Positions 17,055 through 28,991 are shown, counted from the stretch's first letter. The stretch is 64,000 nt of DNA from an uncultured Litoreibacter sp. (GCA_947501685.1 CANMWQ010000004.1:372001-436000), one strand, 5' to 3'. Made by a program: numbers and translations. Notes: generated by a model not told the origin, from the letters alone.

Positions 17055-17795
17055 TCAAAAATACACATCCGCGGCCGGGATGACCTCGACGCTCTTGGCG
17101 GTGCGCAGGATCAGGTTTCCGTCCCTATCCACGTCTTCAAACGTGCCTGTGACCTCGCGGGCGGGCATGCGGGCGGTGATGACCTCCCCCAGACGGGCGG
17201 CGCGGGCCAGCCATGCGTCGCGGACCGGGGGAAAGCCGTAAGTGGCAAAGCGGGCCTCCCATGCGGCGTAGTGATGGGCCAGCTCGGTCAGGAAGTCGTC
17301 TTGGCTGATGTCGCCCCCCAAGGCAACGGGAGCAACCGCGCGTGGCTCAAGAGCCGCAGGCTCAGGGGCCTCGGCCAAATTCACGCCGATCCCGATGGCC
17401 AGCATGTCCAGCCTGCCCTGCGCCCCGCTGCTTTCCAGCAAGATGCCCGCCAGCTTACCGCCATGCATCAACACATCATTGGGCCATTTCAGCGCGAAGG
17501 CCTCCGGCCTGCCGGTGAGTGCTGCGAAGCTGTCAAACAGCGCCAGGGCCGCCACAAAGGAGCGCAGCGCCACGACCTGCGGCGGCTCCGTCGGGCGCAA
17601 CACGAGCGTGGCTGCGAAATTGCCATTGGGATGAAACCAAGCCCGCCCGCACCGCCCATGCGACGCCGTTTGGTGGCGCGCCATGATCCATGTCGGCCCC
17701 GCAATATCGGATGCGCGGCGCGTGGCTTCCGCCATGGTGCTGTCGGTTTGGTCGAGCGCGATGAGCCCGTAGCCTTGCGGCCAGCTAGTTGACAA
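17055..17795 (-). CDS. birA: Biotin-[acetyl-CoA-carboxylase] ligase
   Basis: Biotin protein ligase of 246 aa without the N-terminal helix-turn-helix of E. coli BirA, so it is enzymatic only. The biotin-binding region is seen as TDSTMAEA and [14 protein letters not shown], with [17 protein letters not shown] as the catalytic-site signature. A likely start is the TTG at 17795 ([10 protein letters not shown]), which overlaps the nuoN stop by 11 bases. Another TTG at 17834 would give a 50-base overlap and is less likely. Its probable substrates include the biotin carrier of methylcrotonyl-CoA carboxylase encoded at 41080-43008. Confidence 0.88.
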   Translation of the reverse strand: MSTSWPQGYGLIALDQTDSTMAEATRRASDIAGPTWIMARHQTASHGRCGRAWFHPNGNFAATLVLRPTEPPQVVALRSFVAALALFDSFAALTGRPEAFALKWPNDVLMHGGKLAGILLESSGAQGRLDMLAIGIGVNLAEAPEPAALEPRAVAPVALGGDISQDDFLTELAHHYAAWEARFATYGFPPVRDAWLARAARLGEVITARMPAREVTGTFEDVDRDGNLILRTAKSVEVIPAADVYF

Positions 17796-19221
17796 GAGCT
17801 TGCGCTGCCGCGAGTGCCGGGGCCTCGATGCCAAACAGGTTGATCACCCCCAGCACCATGATGGCCGCCGAGCCCATCAAAAGCGCCCAGCCCACAGGTG
17901 GCATGGCGCTATCCAAGGCCTCCCGGTCCTCGCCGAAATACATGTAATAGACGATACGCAGATAGTAATACGCCCCGATCACGGAGGCGATCACACCGGC
18001 CACCGCCAACCATGCCAGCCCCGCATCAACGGCGGCTTGCAGCACATAGTATTTGCCAAAGAAGCCCACCATCGGCGGGATGCCCGCAAGGCTGAACATC
18101 AAGACCAGCATCGCCAGAGCGCGGCCCGGCTGGTGCTTGGAATAGTTTTGCAGCGCGTCGATATCGGTGACGGGCTGGCCGTCTTTCTCCATCGACAGGA
18201 TGAAGGCAAACGTGCCGACATTCATCACCACATAGATCGACATATAGACCAGCATCGCCTGCACGCCCTCGGCGGTGCCTGCGGCCAGCCCCATCAAAGC
18301 AAAGCCCATATGGGCAATGGAGGAATAGGCCATCAGCCGTTTGATGTCGCGCTGGCCAATGGCCGCAACCGCGCCAAGGAACATGGAGACCACGGAGAGG
18401 AACGCCACGATCTGGCTCCAATCGCTGACGGCACCCCCAAAGGCATCATGCACCACACGGGCAAACAGCCCCATCGCGGCGACTTTGGGTGCGGTGGCAA
18501 AGAAGGCAGTGATCGGCGTGGGCGAGCCCTCATAGACGTCCGGCGTCCACATATGGAACGGCGCGGCGGAGACCTTGAAGGCCATGCCCGCGACCACAAA
18601 GACCAGACCAAAGAGCAGGCCTAGACCAATGCCACCTTCGGCAGCGGCGGTGATGCCCGAAAAGAGCGTCGTGCCCGCGTAACCGTAGACCAGCGAACAG
18701 CCGTAAAGCAGCATACCGGAGCTCAGCGCGCCAAGGACGAAATATTTCAAACCGGCCTCGGTGGATTTGACGCTGTCGCGGCGCAGGGCGGCGACCACGT
18801 AAAGCGACAGCGATTGCAACTCCAACCCCATATAGAGCGCCATCAGGTCCCCGGCGGAGACCATCATCATCATGCCGACCACCGACAAGGCGACCAGCAG
18901 CGGGTATTCGAACCGGAACAGCCCGTGGCGGGTCATGAAGTCTTGGCTCAGGATCAATATCGCCGCCGCTGACAGCAAGATAGCCACTTTGGCAAAGCGC
19001 GAGAACGCGTCATCCACGAAAGCCCCGCCAAAGGCCGTTGTCTCTCCCGAGCCGCCAAAGCCGATCACCCCGGCCAGCAACACGAAGACGCCCGCCGTCA
19101 CCCAAAGCACGATGGGCGCGGCCTTGTCCTTGGTCGTATAGACCGCCGCCAACAGCGCGATCATCGCATAGACCGCGAGGATCACCTCCGGCAGGACAAC
19201 ATTCAGATCAGCCTGGATCAT
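17785..19221 (-). CDS. nuoN: NADH-quinone oxidoreductase subunit N
   Basis: Antiporter-like proton-pumping membrane subunit of complex I, 478 aa with about 14 transmembrane helices. The proton-translocation core includes the Glu of [27 protein letters not shown] (Lys in helix 7) and [14 protein letters not shown]. It is the last core nuo gene, 11 bases after nuoM. The following birA start lies inside its 3' end. Confidence 0.97.
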   Translation of the reverse strand: MIQADLNVVLPEVILAVYAMIALLAAVYTTKDKAAPIVLWVTAGVFVLLAGVIGFGGSGETTAFGGAFVDDAFSRFAKVAILLSAAAILILSQDFMTRHGLFRFEYPLLVALSVVGMMMMVSAGDLMALYMGLELQSLSLYVVAALRRDSVKSTEAGLKYFVLGALSSGMLLYGCSLVYGYAGTTLFSGITAAAEGGIGLGLLFGLVFVVAGMAFKVSAAPFHMWTPDVYEGSPTPITAFFATAPKVAAMGLFARVVHDAFGGAVSDWSQIVAFLSVVSMFLGAVAAIGQRDIKRLMAYSSIAHMGFALMGLAAGTAEGVQAMLVYMSIYVVMNVGTFAFILSMEKDGQPVTDIDALQNYSKHQPGRALAMLVLMFSLAGIPPMVGFFGKYYVLQAAVDAGLAWLAVAGVIASVIGAYYYLRIVYYMYFGEDREALDSAMPPVGWALLMGSAAIMVLGVINLFGIEAPALAAAQALVN

Positions 19222-19232
19222 GGGTCGCTCTC

Positions 19233-20777
19233 TCAGTTCTCGGCCACAGCCGTCGCGATGCCGCTATCAAGCACCGCCGTGTCATAATTGGTAATCAACG
19301 CGCCAACGCTTGGCCCGATGATGTCGGTCACAAGCGACGGGTAGACGCCCAGAAGCAGCGTCATCACGACGAGTGGCGCAAAGATTGCGCGCTCCCGCGT
19401 GGTCATGTCGGAGATGCTCTTGAGGCTTTCCTTGATCAGGTCGCCCATCACCACGCGGCGGTAAAGCCACAGCGCGTAGGCCGCCGACAGGATCACACCC
19501 GTCGTGGCGATCATCGCGACCCAGGTGTTGACCTGGAAGACGCCCATCAGCACCAGAAATTCCCCGATGAACCCGGAGGTGCCCGGCAAGCCGACATTGG
19601 CCATGGTGAACAGCATGAAAATCAGAGCATAGGCCGGCATCTTGTTGACGAGCCCGCCATAGGCGTCGATCTCGCGGGTGTGCATCCGGTCATAGATCAC
19701 GCCCACACAGAGGAAGAGCGCGCCGGAGATAAAGCCGTGGCTGATCATCTGGAAAATCGCGCCGTCAATACCCTGCTGGTTCACCGCAAAAATGCCCATC
19801 GTGACATAGCCCATATGGGCCACCGACGAATACGCGATCAGCTTCTTCATGTCGGATTGCGCCAAGGCCACCAGCGAGGTGTAGACAATGGCAATGGCTG
19901 AGATCCACAGCACGAACGTGCCCAGCACCTCGGAGCCCACAGGGAACATCGGTAGCGAGAAGCGCAGGAAGCCGTAGCCTCCCATTTTCAACAGGATCGC
20001 CGCAAGCACCACGGAGCCCGCCGTCGGCGCCTGCACATGCGCGTCCGGCAACCACGTATGGACCGGCCACATCGGCATTTTCACCGCGAAGCTGGCAAAG
20101 AAGGCCAGCCACATCAACGTCTGCATGCCGCCCACGATCTGGATGCCCAGCAGCTCGAAGCTCTCGGACGCAAAGTTATGGGTCAGCAATGTTGGAATAT
20201 CCGTGGTCCCCGCATCCACATACATCGCGATCATGGCGATCAGCATCAGCACGGAGCCGAGCAAAGTGTAGAGGAAGAACTTGAACGACGCGTAAATCCG
20301 GTTCGCCCCGCCCCAGATGCCGATGATCAGGAACATCGGTATCAGGCCCGCCTCGAAGAAGACGTAGAACAGGATCAGGTCCAGCGCGCAGAACACGCCG
20401 ATCATCAGCGTTTCCAGCAGCAAGAACGCGATCATGTAGTCTTTGACGCGGTGTTTGACGTCCCAACAAGACGCAATCACCAGCGGCATCAGGAATGTGG
20501 TCAGCAACACAAACAAAATCGAGATCCCGTCCACGCCCATCTTGTACTGGAAGCCGAGGATCCATTCGCGCTCCTCCACGAACTGGAAGCCCGTATTGGC
20601 CGGATCGAACCCAGTATAGAGGAAGATCGACACCAGGAACGTCGCCGTCGTGGCGATCAGGGCAAGCCATTTGGCGTTGCGCTGCGCGGCCTCGTCATCT
20701 CCGCGCAGGAAGAGCGCCAGAATGACGGCCCCCAAGAGCGGGATGAAGGTGATGATGGAAAGCAGTGAGTTCAGCAT
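19233..20777 (-). CDS. nuoM: NADH-quinone oxidoreductase subunit M
   Basis: Antiporter-like proton-pumping subunit of complex I, 514 aa. Signatures include [17 protein letters not shown] (key Glu), [19 protein letters not shown] and [15 protein letters not shown]. Its ATG overlaps the nuoL stop as TAATG. Length and helix number are normal for the family. Confidence 0.97.
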   Translation of the reverse strand: MLNSLLSIITFIPLLGAVILALFLRGDDEAAQRNAKWLALIATTATFLVSIFLYTGFDPANTGFQFVEEREWILGFQYKMGVDGISILFVLLTTFLMPLVIASCWDVKHRVKDYMIAFLLLETLMIGVFCALDLILFYVFFEAGLIPMFLIIGIWGGANRIYASFKFFLYTLLGSVLMLIAMIAMYVDAGTTDIPTLLTHNFASESFELLGIQIVGGMQTLMWLAFFASFAVKMPMWPVHTWLPDAHVQAPTAGSVVLAAILLKMGGYGFLRFSLPMFPVGSEVLGTFVLWISAIAIVYTSLVALAQSDMKKLIAYSSVAHMGYVTMGIFAVNQQGIDGAIFQMISHGFISGALFLCVGVIYDRMHTREIDAYGGLVNKMPAYALIFMLFTMANVGLPGTSGFIGEFLVLMGVFQVNTWVAMIATTGVILSAAYALWLYRRVVMGDLIKESLKSISDMTTRERAIFAPLVVMTLLLGVYPSLVTDIIGPSVGALITNYDTAVLDSGIATAVAEN

Positions 20778-22870
20778 TATTCTGCTCCTCCACCGGTAAT
20801 CGCAAAATAGGAGACCAGCAGAACAACCCCGATGACCATGGCAAAGGCGTAGTGGAACATGTAGCCCGATTGCGCCCGGCCCGCGAGCCGCGTGAAGAAG
20901 GGCACGACGCCCATGGCGATCCCGTTGATCGAGCCGTCAATGATATTGCCGTCGCCGCGTTTCCACAGGAAATCGCCCAGCCATTTTGCGGGGCGGACGA
21001 AGAGGAAGTCATAGACCTCGTCGAAATACCATTTGTTCAGCAAGAAGTTGTAAAGCGGCGCCTGCGCGCGGGCCAACCGGCCCGGCAGCGACGGGTTCTT
21101 GATGTAGAACAGCCACGCGGTGAAGAAGCCGATCAGCATCACGACGAACGGCGACACCTTCACCCATTTCGGGACGTAATGCGCGTCATGCAGCACGTGG
21201 TTGTCGGGCGCATGATAAATCGCCCCCTCACCCGGCACTTGTGGCGGGCGCTCTTTCTTTTCTTCCTTGTCGTCGCCAGCCGCATAAGCCGGGGTGGCAA
21301 GCGGTGCAACCACGGCCGATTTCTCCGCCTCGATATAGCCGAAGAACTTGCCGACGCTTTCATCCGAGCCGAAAAACGGCTTGTAGAACACCATCCCTGA
21401 GAAGATCGCGCCCACGGCCAGCACCGCCAGCGGCGTCAGCATCGTGGCTGGGCTTTCATGCGCATGCTCATGCGTGTGCTTGTCGCCGCGCGGGGTGCCA
21501 TAGAAGGTCAGGAACATCAGACGCCACGAGTAGAAGGACGTAAACAGCGCCGCGATGACCAGCATCCAGAACGCGTAGCCCATGGGCGTGTGCGCATAGG
21601 CGCTCTCGATGATGGCGTCTTTGGACACGAAGCCCGCAAAGCCCACCGGGAAGCCAATATAGAGCAGCGGAATGCCAACCCCGGTGATGGCCAGCGTGCC
21701 GATCATCATCGCCCAGAAGGTCTTGGGGATCTTGTGCCGCAAACCACCATAGTTGCGCATGTCCTGCTCGTGATGCATCGCGTGGATGACCGAGCCCGCT
21801 CCGAGGAACAGCATCGCCTTGAAGAACGCATGCGTCAGCAGGTGGAACATCGCGACGGAGTAGACGCCCACGCCCGCCGCCACGAACATGTAGCCCAGCT
21901 GCGAGCAGGTGGAATAGGCAATGACGCGTTTGATGTCGTTTTGCACAAGGCCCACGGTTGCCGCGAAGAAGGCGGTGGTCGCGCCGAGCATAACGATGAA
22001 CGTTTGCGCTGTTGGCGCGAACTCCATCAGCGGCGACATGCGGCACACGAGGAACACACCTGCAGTCACCATGGTCGCGGCGTGGATCAGCGCGGAGACC
22101 GGCGTGGGCCCCTCCATCGCGTCCGGCAACCATGTGTGCAATAGCAGCTGCGCCGATTTGCCCATGGCCCCGATGAACAGCAGGAAGGCAATCAGGTTCG
22201 CCGCGTTCCAGTCGGTCCATAGGAAGGTGATCTGCGTCTCCGCAATCGTCGGCACGGCGGCAAAGATGTCGTCAAAGTTGATGCTGTCGGTCAGCAGGAA
22301 CAGCCCGAAGATGCCCAGCGCGAAGCCGAAATCACCCACCCGGTTGACCACAAACGCCTTGATCGCGGCGGCATTGGCCGAGGGCTTTTTGTAGTAGAAC
22401 CCGATCAGCAAGTAAGAGGCGACGCCCACGCCCTCCCAGCCAAAGAACATCTGTACAAGATTGTCGGCTGTGACCAGCATCAACATGGCGAAGGTGAAAA
22501 AGGACAGATACGCAAAGAAGCGCGGCTTGTAGCTGACGCCTTCCGCGAAATGCTCGTCATGCGCCATGTAGCCAAAGGAGTAGAGATGCACGAGGCTGGA
22601 GACCGTGGTGATCACGATCAACATCGTCGCCGTCAGCCGGTCCATCCGAATGGCCCATGACGTGTCGAGGGAGCCAGACTGGATCCAGCGCAACAGCTCG
22701 ATGCTTTCCGTGGTGCCGTCAAAGGTCAGGAACACGACCCAGCTGAGGATCGCCGACAGGAACAACCCGCCAGTGGCGATCACGCAGGCCGCCTGCTCGC
22801 CGATGAATTTCCAGCCGAAGCCGCAGATCAATGCGCCAATCAGCGGGGCAAAGAGGATGATGGTTTCCAT
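20777..22870 (-). CDS. nuoL: NADH-quinone oxidoreductase subunit L
   Basis: Largest membrane subunit of complex I, 697 aa, with the distal proton channel and a long C-terminal lateral helix and anchor. Core motifs are [36 protein letters not shown] and [17 protein letters not shown] Lys/Glu/Ala-rich linker near residues 510-560 ([11 protein letters not shown]) and a His-rich stretch HTHEHAHE lie between the channel core and the C-terminal helices, a common variable region. It starts 8 bases after nuoK. Confidence 0.97.
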   Translation of the reverse strand: METIILFAPLIGALICGFGWKFIGEQAACVIATGGLFLSAILSWVVFLTFDGTTESIELLRWIQSGSLDTSWAIRMDRLTATMLIVITTVSSLVHLYSFGYMAHDEHFAEGVSYKPRFFAYLSFFTFAMLMLVTADNLVQMFFGWEGVGVASYLLIGFYYKKPSANAAAIKAFVVNRVGDFGFALGIFGLFLLTDSINFDDIFAAVPTIAETQITFLWTDWNAANLIAFLLFIGAMGKSAQLLLHTWLPDAMEGPTPVSALIHAATMVTAGVFLVCRMSPLMEFAPTAQTFIVMLGATTAFFAATVGLVQNDIKRVIAYSTCSQLGYMFVAAGVGVYSVAMFHLLTHAFFKAMLFLGAGSVIHAMHHEQDMRNYGGLRHKIPKTFWAMMIGTLAITGVGIPLLYIGFPVGFAGFVSKDAIIESAYAHTPMGYAFWMLVIAALFTSFYSWRLMFLTFYGTPRGDKHTHEHAHESPATMLTPLAVLAVGAIFSGMVFYKPFFGSDESVGKFFGYIEAEKSAVVAPLATPAYAAGDDKEEKKERPPQVPGEGAIYHAPDNHVLHDAHYVPKWVKVSPFVVMLIGFFTAWLFYIKNPSLPGRLARAQAPLYNFLLNKWYFDEVYDFLFVRPAKWLGDFLWKRGDGNIIDGSINGIAMGVVPFFTRLAGRAQSGYMFHYAFAMVIGVVLLVSYFAITGGGAE

Positions 22871-22878
22871 TGCTCGAC

Positions 22879-23184
22879 TTAGCCCTTCATCACGTTGACG
22901 TCTTCCACGGCGATGGTGCCGCGGTTGCGGAAGAAGCAGACCAGAATGGCCAGCCCGATGGCCGCCTCAGCCGCCGCGACCGTCAGCACGAACAGGGTAA
23001 ACACCTGCCCCGCGAGGTCATTAAGGAAGCTGGAGAAGGCCACGAAATTGATATTCACCGCCAAGAGCATCAGCTCGATCGACATCAGGATGACGATGAC
23101 ATTCTTGCGGTTCACGAAGATGCCGAAAATGCCGATGACGAACAGCGCAGCGGCGACGGTGAGGTAATGCTCTAGACCAACCAT
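22879..23184 (-). CDS. nuoK: NADH-quinone oxidoreductase subunit K
   Basis: Small three-helix complex I subunit of 101 aa. The conserved membrane glutamates used in proton transfer are present in [11 protein letters not shown] and [11 protein letters not shown]. It starts two bases after the nuoJ stop. Length is exactly typical. Confidence 0.97.
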   Translation of the reverse strand: MVGLEHYLTVAAALFVIGIFGIFVNRKNVIVILMSIELMLLAVNINFVAFSSFLNDLAGQVFTLFVLTVAAAEAAIGLAILVCFFRNRGTIAVEDVNVMKG

Positions 23185-23186
23185 GT

Positions 23187-23801
23187 TTACAGCCCCTGTC
23201 CCGGTTTCACGTTCTTCAGCTCCATCTGCTCCGCTGGGTCGCGGTATATTTGGCTGAGGATGTCCTGCCGCTTGATGTCCTCGCGGTGACGCAATGTCAG
23301 GACAATCGCGCCGATCATGGCGACCAGCAGGATCAGGCCGGAGGCTTGGAACAGGTAGATATATTTGGTGTAGATCAGCTGACCCAGAGCAGCCGTGTTA
23401 TGCGTCTCATTCAAGTCTGGGGTGACGGCGTCACGCAGCGCCGAGGCGTTCTCGGCCCCCTGCCAGACGCCAAAGATCAGCGCCAGTTGCATCAACAGGA
23501 TCACGCCGATCAGCAGGGCCAACGGCACGAATTTGGCCAGCTCCCCGCGCAGCTCCGCGAAGTCTACGTCAAGCATCATGACGACGAACAGGAACAGCAC
23601 CGCGACCGCGCCCACATAGACAATGATCATCAGCATGGCGACGAATTCCGCCCCCAAAAGCACGAACAAGCCTGCCGAGGACAGGAAGGCCAAGATCAGC
23701 CACAACACCGAATGCACGGGGTTGCGCGACACCACCACGAACAACCCGGCGGTCACCACCGTGATTGCAAAGAGGTAGAATGCGAAATCTGCAAATCCCA
23801 T
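23187..23801 (-). CDS. nuoJ: NADH-quinone oxidoreductase subunit J
   Basis: Complex I membrane subunit of 204 aa with five helices. The third helix shows [20 protein letters not shown], the family hallmark with a conserved Tyr and pi-bulge. The ATG overlaps the stop of the upstream CMD-like gene (TGATG). This ties that accessory gene to nuoJ translation. Confidence 0.97.
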   Translation of the reverse strand: MGFADFAFYLFAITVVTAGLFVVVSRNPVHSVLWLILAFLSSAGLFVLLGAEFVAMLMIIVYVGAVAVLFLFVVMMLDVDFAELRGELAKFVPLALLIGVILLMQLALIFGVWQGAENASALRDAVTPDLNETHNTAALGQLIYTKYIYLFQASGLILLVAMIGAIVLTLRHREDIKRQDILSQIYRDPAEQMELKNVKPGQGL

Positions 23802-24202
23802 CAGCTGTCCTTTTCTCCGTCCAGAACCTCAGTCGCCAGCTCCATGGCTTTCGACATCGCAGGCACGCCGCCAAACATCGCGGCCTGCGCGATGGTCTCG
23901 GCTATCTCTTGTTTTGTGGCACCGGCTTCCACCAGATGGCGCACGGTCAATCTGATCTGCGCCTCGCCTTGGGCGCCTTGAATGGTCAACCCGGTCAGCG
24001 TCAACAGCAGACGCGTCTTGGCGTCGAGGCCCTCCGGGCTGACGCCCTTGCCCATGAATTGCTCCATCAGATCCGCAGACATAGTGGGCATCATGTTTTC
24101 AAAGCCTTTAGGGGTGAAAGCCTCAAGTGCAGGATTCATGGATTTTGCCATGTCCTGCCCCATTTTCATCATGGCCTCAAAAGGGTTTGTTGGATCGCTC
24201 AT
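23801..24202 (-). CDS. Carboxymuconolactone decarboxylase-like protein in the nuo operon
   Basis: Protein of 133 aa. The first 45 residues are Met-rich and helical ([19 protein letters not shown]); the rest fits the all-helical CMD fold ([34 protein letters not shown]). The protein has no cysteine at all, so the redox CxxC of AhpD-type members is absent and a peroxidase role is ruled out. It is a nuo-operon accessory gene with its ATG overlapping the nuoI stop (ATGA) and its stop overlapping the nuoJ start (TGATG). An assembly or stability role is possible but not shown by the sequence. Confidence 0.75.
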   Translation of the reverse strand: MSDPTNPFEAMMKMGQDMAKSMNPALEAFTPKGFENMMPTMSADLMEQFMGKGVSPEGLDAKTRLLLTLTGLTIQGAQGEAQIRLTVRHLVEAGATKQEIAETIAQAAMFGGVPAMSKAMELATEVLDGEKDS

Positions 24203-24693
24203 CGGTACGGTGCATCCATTTCGAGGTTACGGGCGATCTCAGATTCCCAACGGTCGCCATTCGCAAGAAGCTTATCCTTGTCATAGAACAGCTCCTCGCG
24301 GGTCTCGGTGGCGAACTCGAAATTCGGGCCCTCGACGATGGCATCCACCGGGCAGGCTTCCTGGCAGAAGCCGCAATAGATGCATTTCGTCATGTCGATA
24401 TCGTAGCGCGTGGTGCGGCGTGAGCCGTCTTCGCGGGGCTCCGCGTCAATGGTAATCGCCTGCGCGGGGCAGACCGCTTCGCACAGTTTGCAGGCAATGC
24501 AGCGCTCTTCGCCATTGGGGTAACGGCGCAGCGCGTGCTCGCCCCGGAACCGAGGCGACAAAGGCCCCTTCTCATGCGGGTAGTTCAGCGTCGCCTTGGG
24601 AGCGAAGAAATATTTGAAGCCCAGCCCGAACCCTTTGAAGATATCAAAAAGCAGGAAGTACTTGGCCTTGCGGGCGAGTGACGTAGCCATCAT
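24199..24693 (-). CDS. nuoI: NADH-quinone oxidoreductase subunit I
   Basis: Ferredoxin-like subunit of complex I, 164 aa, carrying two [4Fe-4S] clusters (N6a, N6b). The two binding motifs are [12 protein letters not shown] and [12 protein letters not shown]. The start codons ATG-ATG at 24693/24690 overlap the stop of the upstream low-GC gene; either is possible and they differ by one Met. Confidence 0.97.
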   Translation of the reverse strand: MMATSLARKAKYFLLFDIFKGFGLGFKYFFAPKATLNYPHEKGPLSPRFRGEHALRRYPNGEERCIACKLCEAVCPAQAITIDAEPREDGSRRTTRYDIDMTKCIYCGFCQEACPVDAIVEGPNFEFATETREELFYDKDKLLANGDRWESEIARNLEMDAPYR

Positions 24694-25040
24694 GCCACCT
24701 TTAGTTTTCTTGAGGCCTCGAAAAAAGCAGTCAAAAGCTGCTTTTCAGAGACGCTCTTTGTTGTAGTATCGTAGTTGCTAGAGCGTTGCAGTTCTTCGTA
24801 AGCCACTTCGATGAATTTTGCCCGTTGTTCGGGATTGGCTTCGTGTAGAAGTTCACCAAATTTATCTGCGTTCAGCGAAATCATATCCGCCAGATCAAAG
24901 AAATGATCCTCTGACAAATCTTCAATTCTCACTTCATTAGCTAAGTGGAATATGTTCGCAGCCATCTCAGAGAATGACTTCGCGCGAAGCTCATTCATAT
25001 CTAGGAAATAACGAGCAATATCGTTCAAGCGATCTTTCAT
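24690..25040 (-). CDS. Uncharacterised low-GC protein inserted between nuoH and nuoI
   Basis: Protein of 116 aa that I do not recognise. It is soluble, mostly helical and rich in Asp, Glu and Leu, with no signal peptide, membrane segment or cysteine motif. Segments such as [19 protein letters not shown] and [19 protein letters not shown] suggest amphipathic helices. Its DNA is about 42% G+C over the 300 bases I counted, against roughly 60% for neighbouring nuo genes, which suggests recent acquisition. Even so it is precisely fitted: its ATG overlaps the nuoH stop as TAATG and its stop overlaps the nuoI start. Function unknown. Confidence 0.72.
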   Translation of the reverse strand: MKDRLNDIARYFLDMNELRAKSFSEMAANIFHLANEVRIEDLSEDHFFDLADMISLNADKFGELLHEANPEQRAKFIEVAYEELQRSSNYDTTTKSVSEKQLLTAFFEASRKLKVA

Positions 25041-26077
25041 TATCCCCCCACCGCCCAGCGGGCCCAGAAGCCGCCAAGCACTTGATATTGAGCGAGGAAC
25101 GCCACGATCACCACCCATGCCAGCGAGAAGGGCAGGAACACTTTCCAACCCAGACGCATCAGCTGGTCGTAGCGGTAGCGCGGCACGATGGCCTTGACCA
25201 TCGCGAAGAGGAAGAAAAACACGGCCATCTTTCCGACCATCCAAAGCGCGCCGTCTGCGATACCGGGGATCGGGGAGAGCCAGCCGCCGAAGAAGAGCAG
25301 CGTGATCAAAGCGCACATCAGGAAGATGGCGATATATTCGCCGGCCATGAACAGAAGAAACGGGGTGGAGGAATACTCCACCTGATAGCCCGCGACCAAT
25401 TCCGATTCCGCTTCCGGCAAATCGAAAGGCGGGCGGTTGGTTTCGGCTAGCGCCGAGATGAAGAACAAAAAGACCATCGGCAGATGCGGCAGCCAGTACC
25501 AGTTGAACAGCCCCAGATTGCCGTCCTGCGCCCGCACGATGTCGCCGAAATTCAGCGATCCGGTCGAGATGATGATGCCGATGATGATGAGGCCGATGGA
25601 CACCTCGTAGGAGATCATCTGCGCCGCAGAGCGCAGCGAACCAAGGAACGGGTATTTGGAGTTCGACGCCCAGCCCCCCATGATGACGCCATAGACCTCC
25701 AAAGAGCCAATCGCGAAGATATAAAGCACCGCGACGTTCAGATTGGCCAGAACCCAAGTGTCGTTAAACGGGATCACAGCCCATGAAATAAGGGCCAGAA
25801 CGAAGGCCAGCATGGGCGCGAGCAGGAACACCGTCTTGTCAGCACCGGCCGGGATGACGATCTCCTTGACCACATATTTCAGCGCGTCGGCGACGGTCTG
25901 CAACAGGCCCCAAGCCCCCACAACGTTCGGGCCGCGCCGCATTTGCACGGCGGCCCAGATCTTGCGGTCGCCATAAACCAGAAACAGCAAGGAGATCATC
26001 ACGAAGGCAATCACCGCAAGGCATTGCACAACGATGATCAGCGCGATCCCCGGCCCGGTTGTCAGAAATTCAGCCAT
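25040..26077 (-). CDS. nuoH: NADH-quinone oxidoreductase subunit H
   Basis: Membrane subunit of 345 aa that forms the quinone chamber and links the peripheral and membrane arms. Hallmarks are [23 protein letters not shown], the acidic loop [20 protein letters not shown] and [13 protein letters not shown]. The ATG at 26077 ([10 protein letters not shown]) begins directly before the first helix; the in-frame extension upstream has no family likeness. It lies 22 bases after a lipoprotein gene. Its stop overlaps the start of the low-GC gene. Confidence 0.97.
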   Translation of the reverse strand: MAEFLTTGPGIALIIVVQCLAVIAFVMISLLFLVYGDRKIWAAVQMRRGPNVVGAWGLLQTVADALKYVVKEIVIPAGADKTVFLLAPMLAFVLALISWAVIPFNDTWVLANLNVAVLYIFAIGSLEVYGVIMGGWASNSKYPFLGSLRSAAQMISYEVSIGLIIIGIIISTGSLNFGDIVRAQDGNLGLFNWYWLPHLPMVFLFFISALAETNRPPFDLPEAESELVAGYQVEYSSTPFLLFMAGEYIAIFLMCALITLLFFGGWLSPIPGIADGALWMVGKMAVFFFLFAMVKAIVPRYRYDQLMRLGWKVFLPFSLAWVVIVAFLAQYQVLGGFWARWAVGG

Positions 26078-26099
26078 GCGTCCCTCATTTTGTCGGCCC

Positions 26100-26513
26100 T
26101 CATACGGTCGGAATGCCGTTTTCGGCGCATTCTTCGACCGCCACTTCCGCGTCGATGGTTTGTGATCCGTCGGGCAAAGCAGCCGAGATGGTGTAAACCG
26201 CATCCGCCGCCCAAATGCCACCCCGTTCCTGCACATTTGTCCGCAGATGACGGGCAAATCCGTAGCCCCGGATCAGCGCATATTGTGCAGCCGCGCAGCG
26301 ACCGTAGTCTTCGATGTCCTGATTGCTCCGCGCGCCTGACATGCGGACCACGAAACTCACGATCTCGCTGTCCAGTTTGCGGGTCTCAATGCCTAGATAG
26401 TTGGGCTTGAACACGCTGCTGGACGCGGTTTCAGGGACAGGCGCGACCTCGCCGCAAGCAGCCAGCATAACGGCCCCCGCACCAAGGACCAATATGGAGC
26501 GCCCTGCCCGCAT
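26100..26513 (-). CDS. Putative lipoprotein between nuoG and nuoH
   Basis: Protein of 137 aa with a lipoprotein signal peptide ending in the lipobox LAAC near residue 20. Three further cysteines lie in the mature part ([18 protein letters not shown]), which may form a disulfide or thiol site. The ATG follows the nuoG TAG directly (TAGATG). No family is recognised. It is one of three lipoprotein genes within this nuo operon. Its product would be anchored outside the cytoplasm, on the opposite side from the complex I peripheral arm. Confidence 0.7.
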   Translation of the reverse strand: MRAGRSILVLGAGAVMLAACGEVAPVPETASSSVFKPNYLGIETRKLDSEIVSFVVRMSGARSNQDIEDYGRCAAAQYALIRGYGFARHLRTNVQERGGIWAADAVYTISAALPDGSQTIDAEVAVEECAENGIPTV

Positions 26514-28532
26514 CTACTCAGCCGCGATCCGGGTGGCGGCGCGCTCTTTGGCGCCTGCGGCCAGCTCCGCCATCAGCTCAGACGCCCGCGCAATCGGGTT
26601 GGACAGGTAGAAATCCGTCACCGCATTGCGGAACGCCGCCTTCCCCAGCTTCTTGGGCTTGAGCGCGACCACTGCATTCTCCGGCACATCGTCGATCATC
26701 GCCAAATGCGGCACAGCCTCGATCATCTGGGTGCGCAGCTGCGCCATGCTGTCAAAGGGCAAGGTCTGACCCAGCTCAGCCGACAAGGCGCGCAGGATGG
26801 CCCAGTTTTCCTTGGCCTCGCCCGGAGGGAAAGACGCCCGCAGCGCCAGCTGAGGCCGCCCTTCGGTATTCACAAACAGCCCCTGCTCTTCGGTGTAAGC
26901 CGCACCCGGCAGAATGATGTCAGCGCGATGCGCGCCCCGGTCGCCGTGAGAGCCTTGGTAAATCACAAGCGGACCAGCGGCCACATCGACCTCGTCAGCG
27001 CCCATGTTGTAGATCACGTCGGCGCCGTCGATTGCGGCCTTCATGCCACCTGCGGTCACAGCGCCCACATCCATGGCCCCGACCCGGCCTGCCGCCGTGT
27101 GCAGAACCATCAGCTTGCCGCCGGATTTCTCGCAGATCGCCTGAACCGTCGCCAAGACAGCCTCCCCATCCGCTTCTTGCAGCGCCCCTTGGCCCACGAT
27201 TGCAATGCACCGCTTGTCTTGCAGATCCTTCATATCCAGACCGGCCACATGCGCCAGCGCCGCGCGGTCCGTGCCCATATGCTCATACTCATAGGTCAGA
27301 TCGACCGCCTCGCCGACCAGCGTCACATCCGCGCCTTGCGTCCAGGCCTTGCGGATACGCGCGTTGAGTACCGGCATTTCAATCGCCGGGTTCGTGCCGA
27401 TCAGCAGGATTTTGTCAGCACTATCAAGATCTTCGATCCGCGCATTGCCAACATAGCCGCCCCGGTTGCCCGCAGGCAGCTTGGCATTGTCGGTGCGGCA
27501 TTCGACATGGCCACCCATGCCCTCGATCATCAGTTTCAGCGCATATGCGGCCTCGGTCGGTGCCAGATCACCTACAAGCCCCGCAACCTTCTTGCCCTTC
27601 ATCGCTGCCGCAGCAGCCGACAGGGCTTCCGGCCATGTGGCTTTGCGCAGCTTACCATTTTCACGGATATAAGGCGTGTCCAGCCGCTGGCGGCGCAGCC
27701 CGTCCCAGACAAAACGCGTCTTGTCGGAAATCCATTCCTCATTCACGCCGTCATGGTTGCGCGGCAGGAAGCGCATCACTTCGCGGCCCTTCGTGTCCAC
27801 ACGAATGTTGGACCCCAGCGCGTCCATAACGTCGATGCTTTCGGTCTTGGTCAACTCCCAAGGCCGTGCGGTGAAAGCGTAAGGCTTGGAGACCAACGCG
27901 CCCACCGGGCACAGGTCGATGATGTTGCCTTGCAGATTGCTGTCCAGCGTCTCGCCCAGATAGGAGGTGATCTCAGCATCCTCGCCGCGGCCCGTCTGGC
28001 CCATCTGTGTTATGCCCGCGACCTCCGAGGTGAAACGCACGCAGCGCGTGCAGGAGATGCAGCGCGTCATATGTGTTTCGACAAGCGGCCCTAGATCCAG
28101 ATCCTCAGTCGCACGCTTTGGCTCCCGGAACCGTGAAAAGTCCACGCCGTAAGCCATTGCTTGGTCTTGTAAATCGCATTCGCCGCCCTGGTCGCAAATC
28201 GGGCAATCCAGCGGGTGATTGATCAGCAGAAACTCCATCACGCCCTCGCGGGCCTTCTTGACCATCGGCGAGTTCGTCTTGACCACAGGCGGCTGCCCTT
28301 CCGGGCCGGGGCGCAGGTCACGCACCTGCATCGCGCAAGAGGCGGCAGGCTTCGGCGGGCCGCCTACGACCTCCACCAGACACATGCGGCAATTGCCCGC
28401 GATGGTCAGTCGCTCGTGATAGCAAAAACGCGGCACTTCAATGCCTGCCACTTCGCAGGCCTGAATGAGCGTCATGGCCGGGTCAACCTCGACCTCCTTG
28501 CCGTCAATGATGATTTTCTTGAGGTCAGCCAT
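26514..28532 (-). CDS. nuoG: NADH-quinone oxidoreductase subunit G
   Basis: Largest peripheral-arm subunit of complex I, 672 aa, carrying clusters N1b, N4 and N5. The N-terminal 2Fe-2S ferredoxin domain has [15 protein letters not shown] and a later Cys. [15 protein letters not shown] and the N5 His/Cys site precede [10 protein letters not shown], and the final Cys is in DLCPVGAL. A molybdopterin-oxidoreductase-like domain follows. I chose the ATG at 28532 ([10 protein letters not shown]) because it starts the ferredoxin domain. A 114-base gap separates it from the lipoprotein gene upstream. Confidence 0.96.
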   Translation of the reverse strand: MADLKKIIIDGKEVEVDPAMTLIQACEVAGIEVPRFCYHERLTIAGNCRMCLVEVVGGPPKPAASCAMQVRDLRPGPEGQPPVVKTNSPMVKKAREGVMEFLLINHPLDCPICDQGGECDLQDQAMAYGVDFSRFREPKRATEDLDLGPLVETHMTRCISCTRCVRFTSEVAGITQMGQTGRGEDAEITSYLGETLDSNLQGNIIDLCPVGALVSKPYAFTARPWELTKTESIDVMDALGSNIRVDTKGREVMRFLPRNHDGVNEEWISDKTRFVWDGLRRQRLDTPYIRENGKLRKATWPEALSAAAAAMKGKKVAGLVGDLAPTEAAYALKLMIEGMGGHVECRTDNAKLPAGNRGGYVGNARIEDLDSADKILLIGTNPAIEMPVLNARIRKAWTQGADVTLVGEAVDLTYEYEHMGTDRAALAHVAGLDMKDLQDKRCIAIVGQGALQEADGEAVLATVQAICEKSGGKLMVLHTAAGRVGAMDVGAVTAGGMKAAIDGADVIYNMGADEVDVAAGPLVIYQGSHGDRGAHRADIILPGAAYTEEQGLFVNTEGRPQLALRASFPPGEAKENWAILRALSAELGQTLPFDSMAQLRTQMIEAVPHLAMIDDVPENAVVALKPKKLGKAAFRNAVTDFYLSNPIARASELMAELAAGAKERAATRIAAE

Positions 28533-28646
28533 ATGCGTGCGCCTTTGTCTTCTCAATGTCGGGTGCAAAGCCGGAGGCCGCCCCGAGTAATTCCAAACCG
28601 CCGGAGATGCGGCAAGCGCATCCGGCAAAATCTTCGTCGCGCCGGG

Positions 28647-28991
28647 TCATACCGCTGTACACTCGCCGCGGAAAATCAGCCTGTCGCCATCTTGGGTGAA
28701 GGCCCAGTCCTGCGACGCAGGGTCCATCTGCCACTCCGCATCCGAGCCGCCAAAAGTCAGCAGACAATATTTAGTTGCCTCAAACCGCACGCTTTCGCGC
28801 AGATCCGCCACGCTGCTCCCCTTATGGACCACGGCCACCGAATACGCGCGCCCCTCGCCCTTGGACAGCTTGGCCTTGAACGGCAACTCATTCTCCGATT
28901 CCGCCCGGTTCGCGGCGTTGCGCTGGCCGCCAAACAGCCCGCAAGACGCGACGCTAAGCATCACCGCCATCATAATCAGAGCGCGGGCCAT
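28647..28991 (-). CDS. Putative small lipoprotein upstream of nuoG
   Basis: Protein of 114 aa with a lipoprotein signal and lipobox VASC around residue 17. The mature domain has two cysteines (KYCLLTFGG, RGECTAV) and a pattern of short beta strands. No family is recognised. Its ATG overlaps the stop of the preceding lipoprotein gene (TGATG), so the two are a coupled pair between nuoF and nuoG. Confidence 0.68.
   Translation of the reverse strand: MARALIMMAVMLSVASCGLFGGQRNAANRAESENELPFKAKLSKGEGRAYSVAVVHKGSSVADLRESVRFEATKYCLLTFGGSDAEWQMDPASQDWAFTQDGDRLIFRGECTAV

Noticed and set aside
17796-17834. Start of birA at 17834
   Set aside because: It would overlap nuoN by 50 bases, and the extra residues are not typical of biotin ligases. 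The TTG at 17795 is preferred, though start choice is uncertain.
26706-28094. Long open frame on the plus strand across nuoG
   Set aside because: It is antisense to nuoG in a GC-rich codon-biased region. The composition (Arg/His/Gln-rich) is typical of a shadow frame, and no ribosome site or family match is seen.
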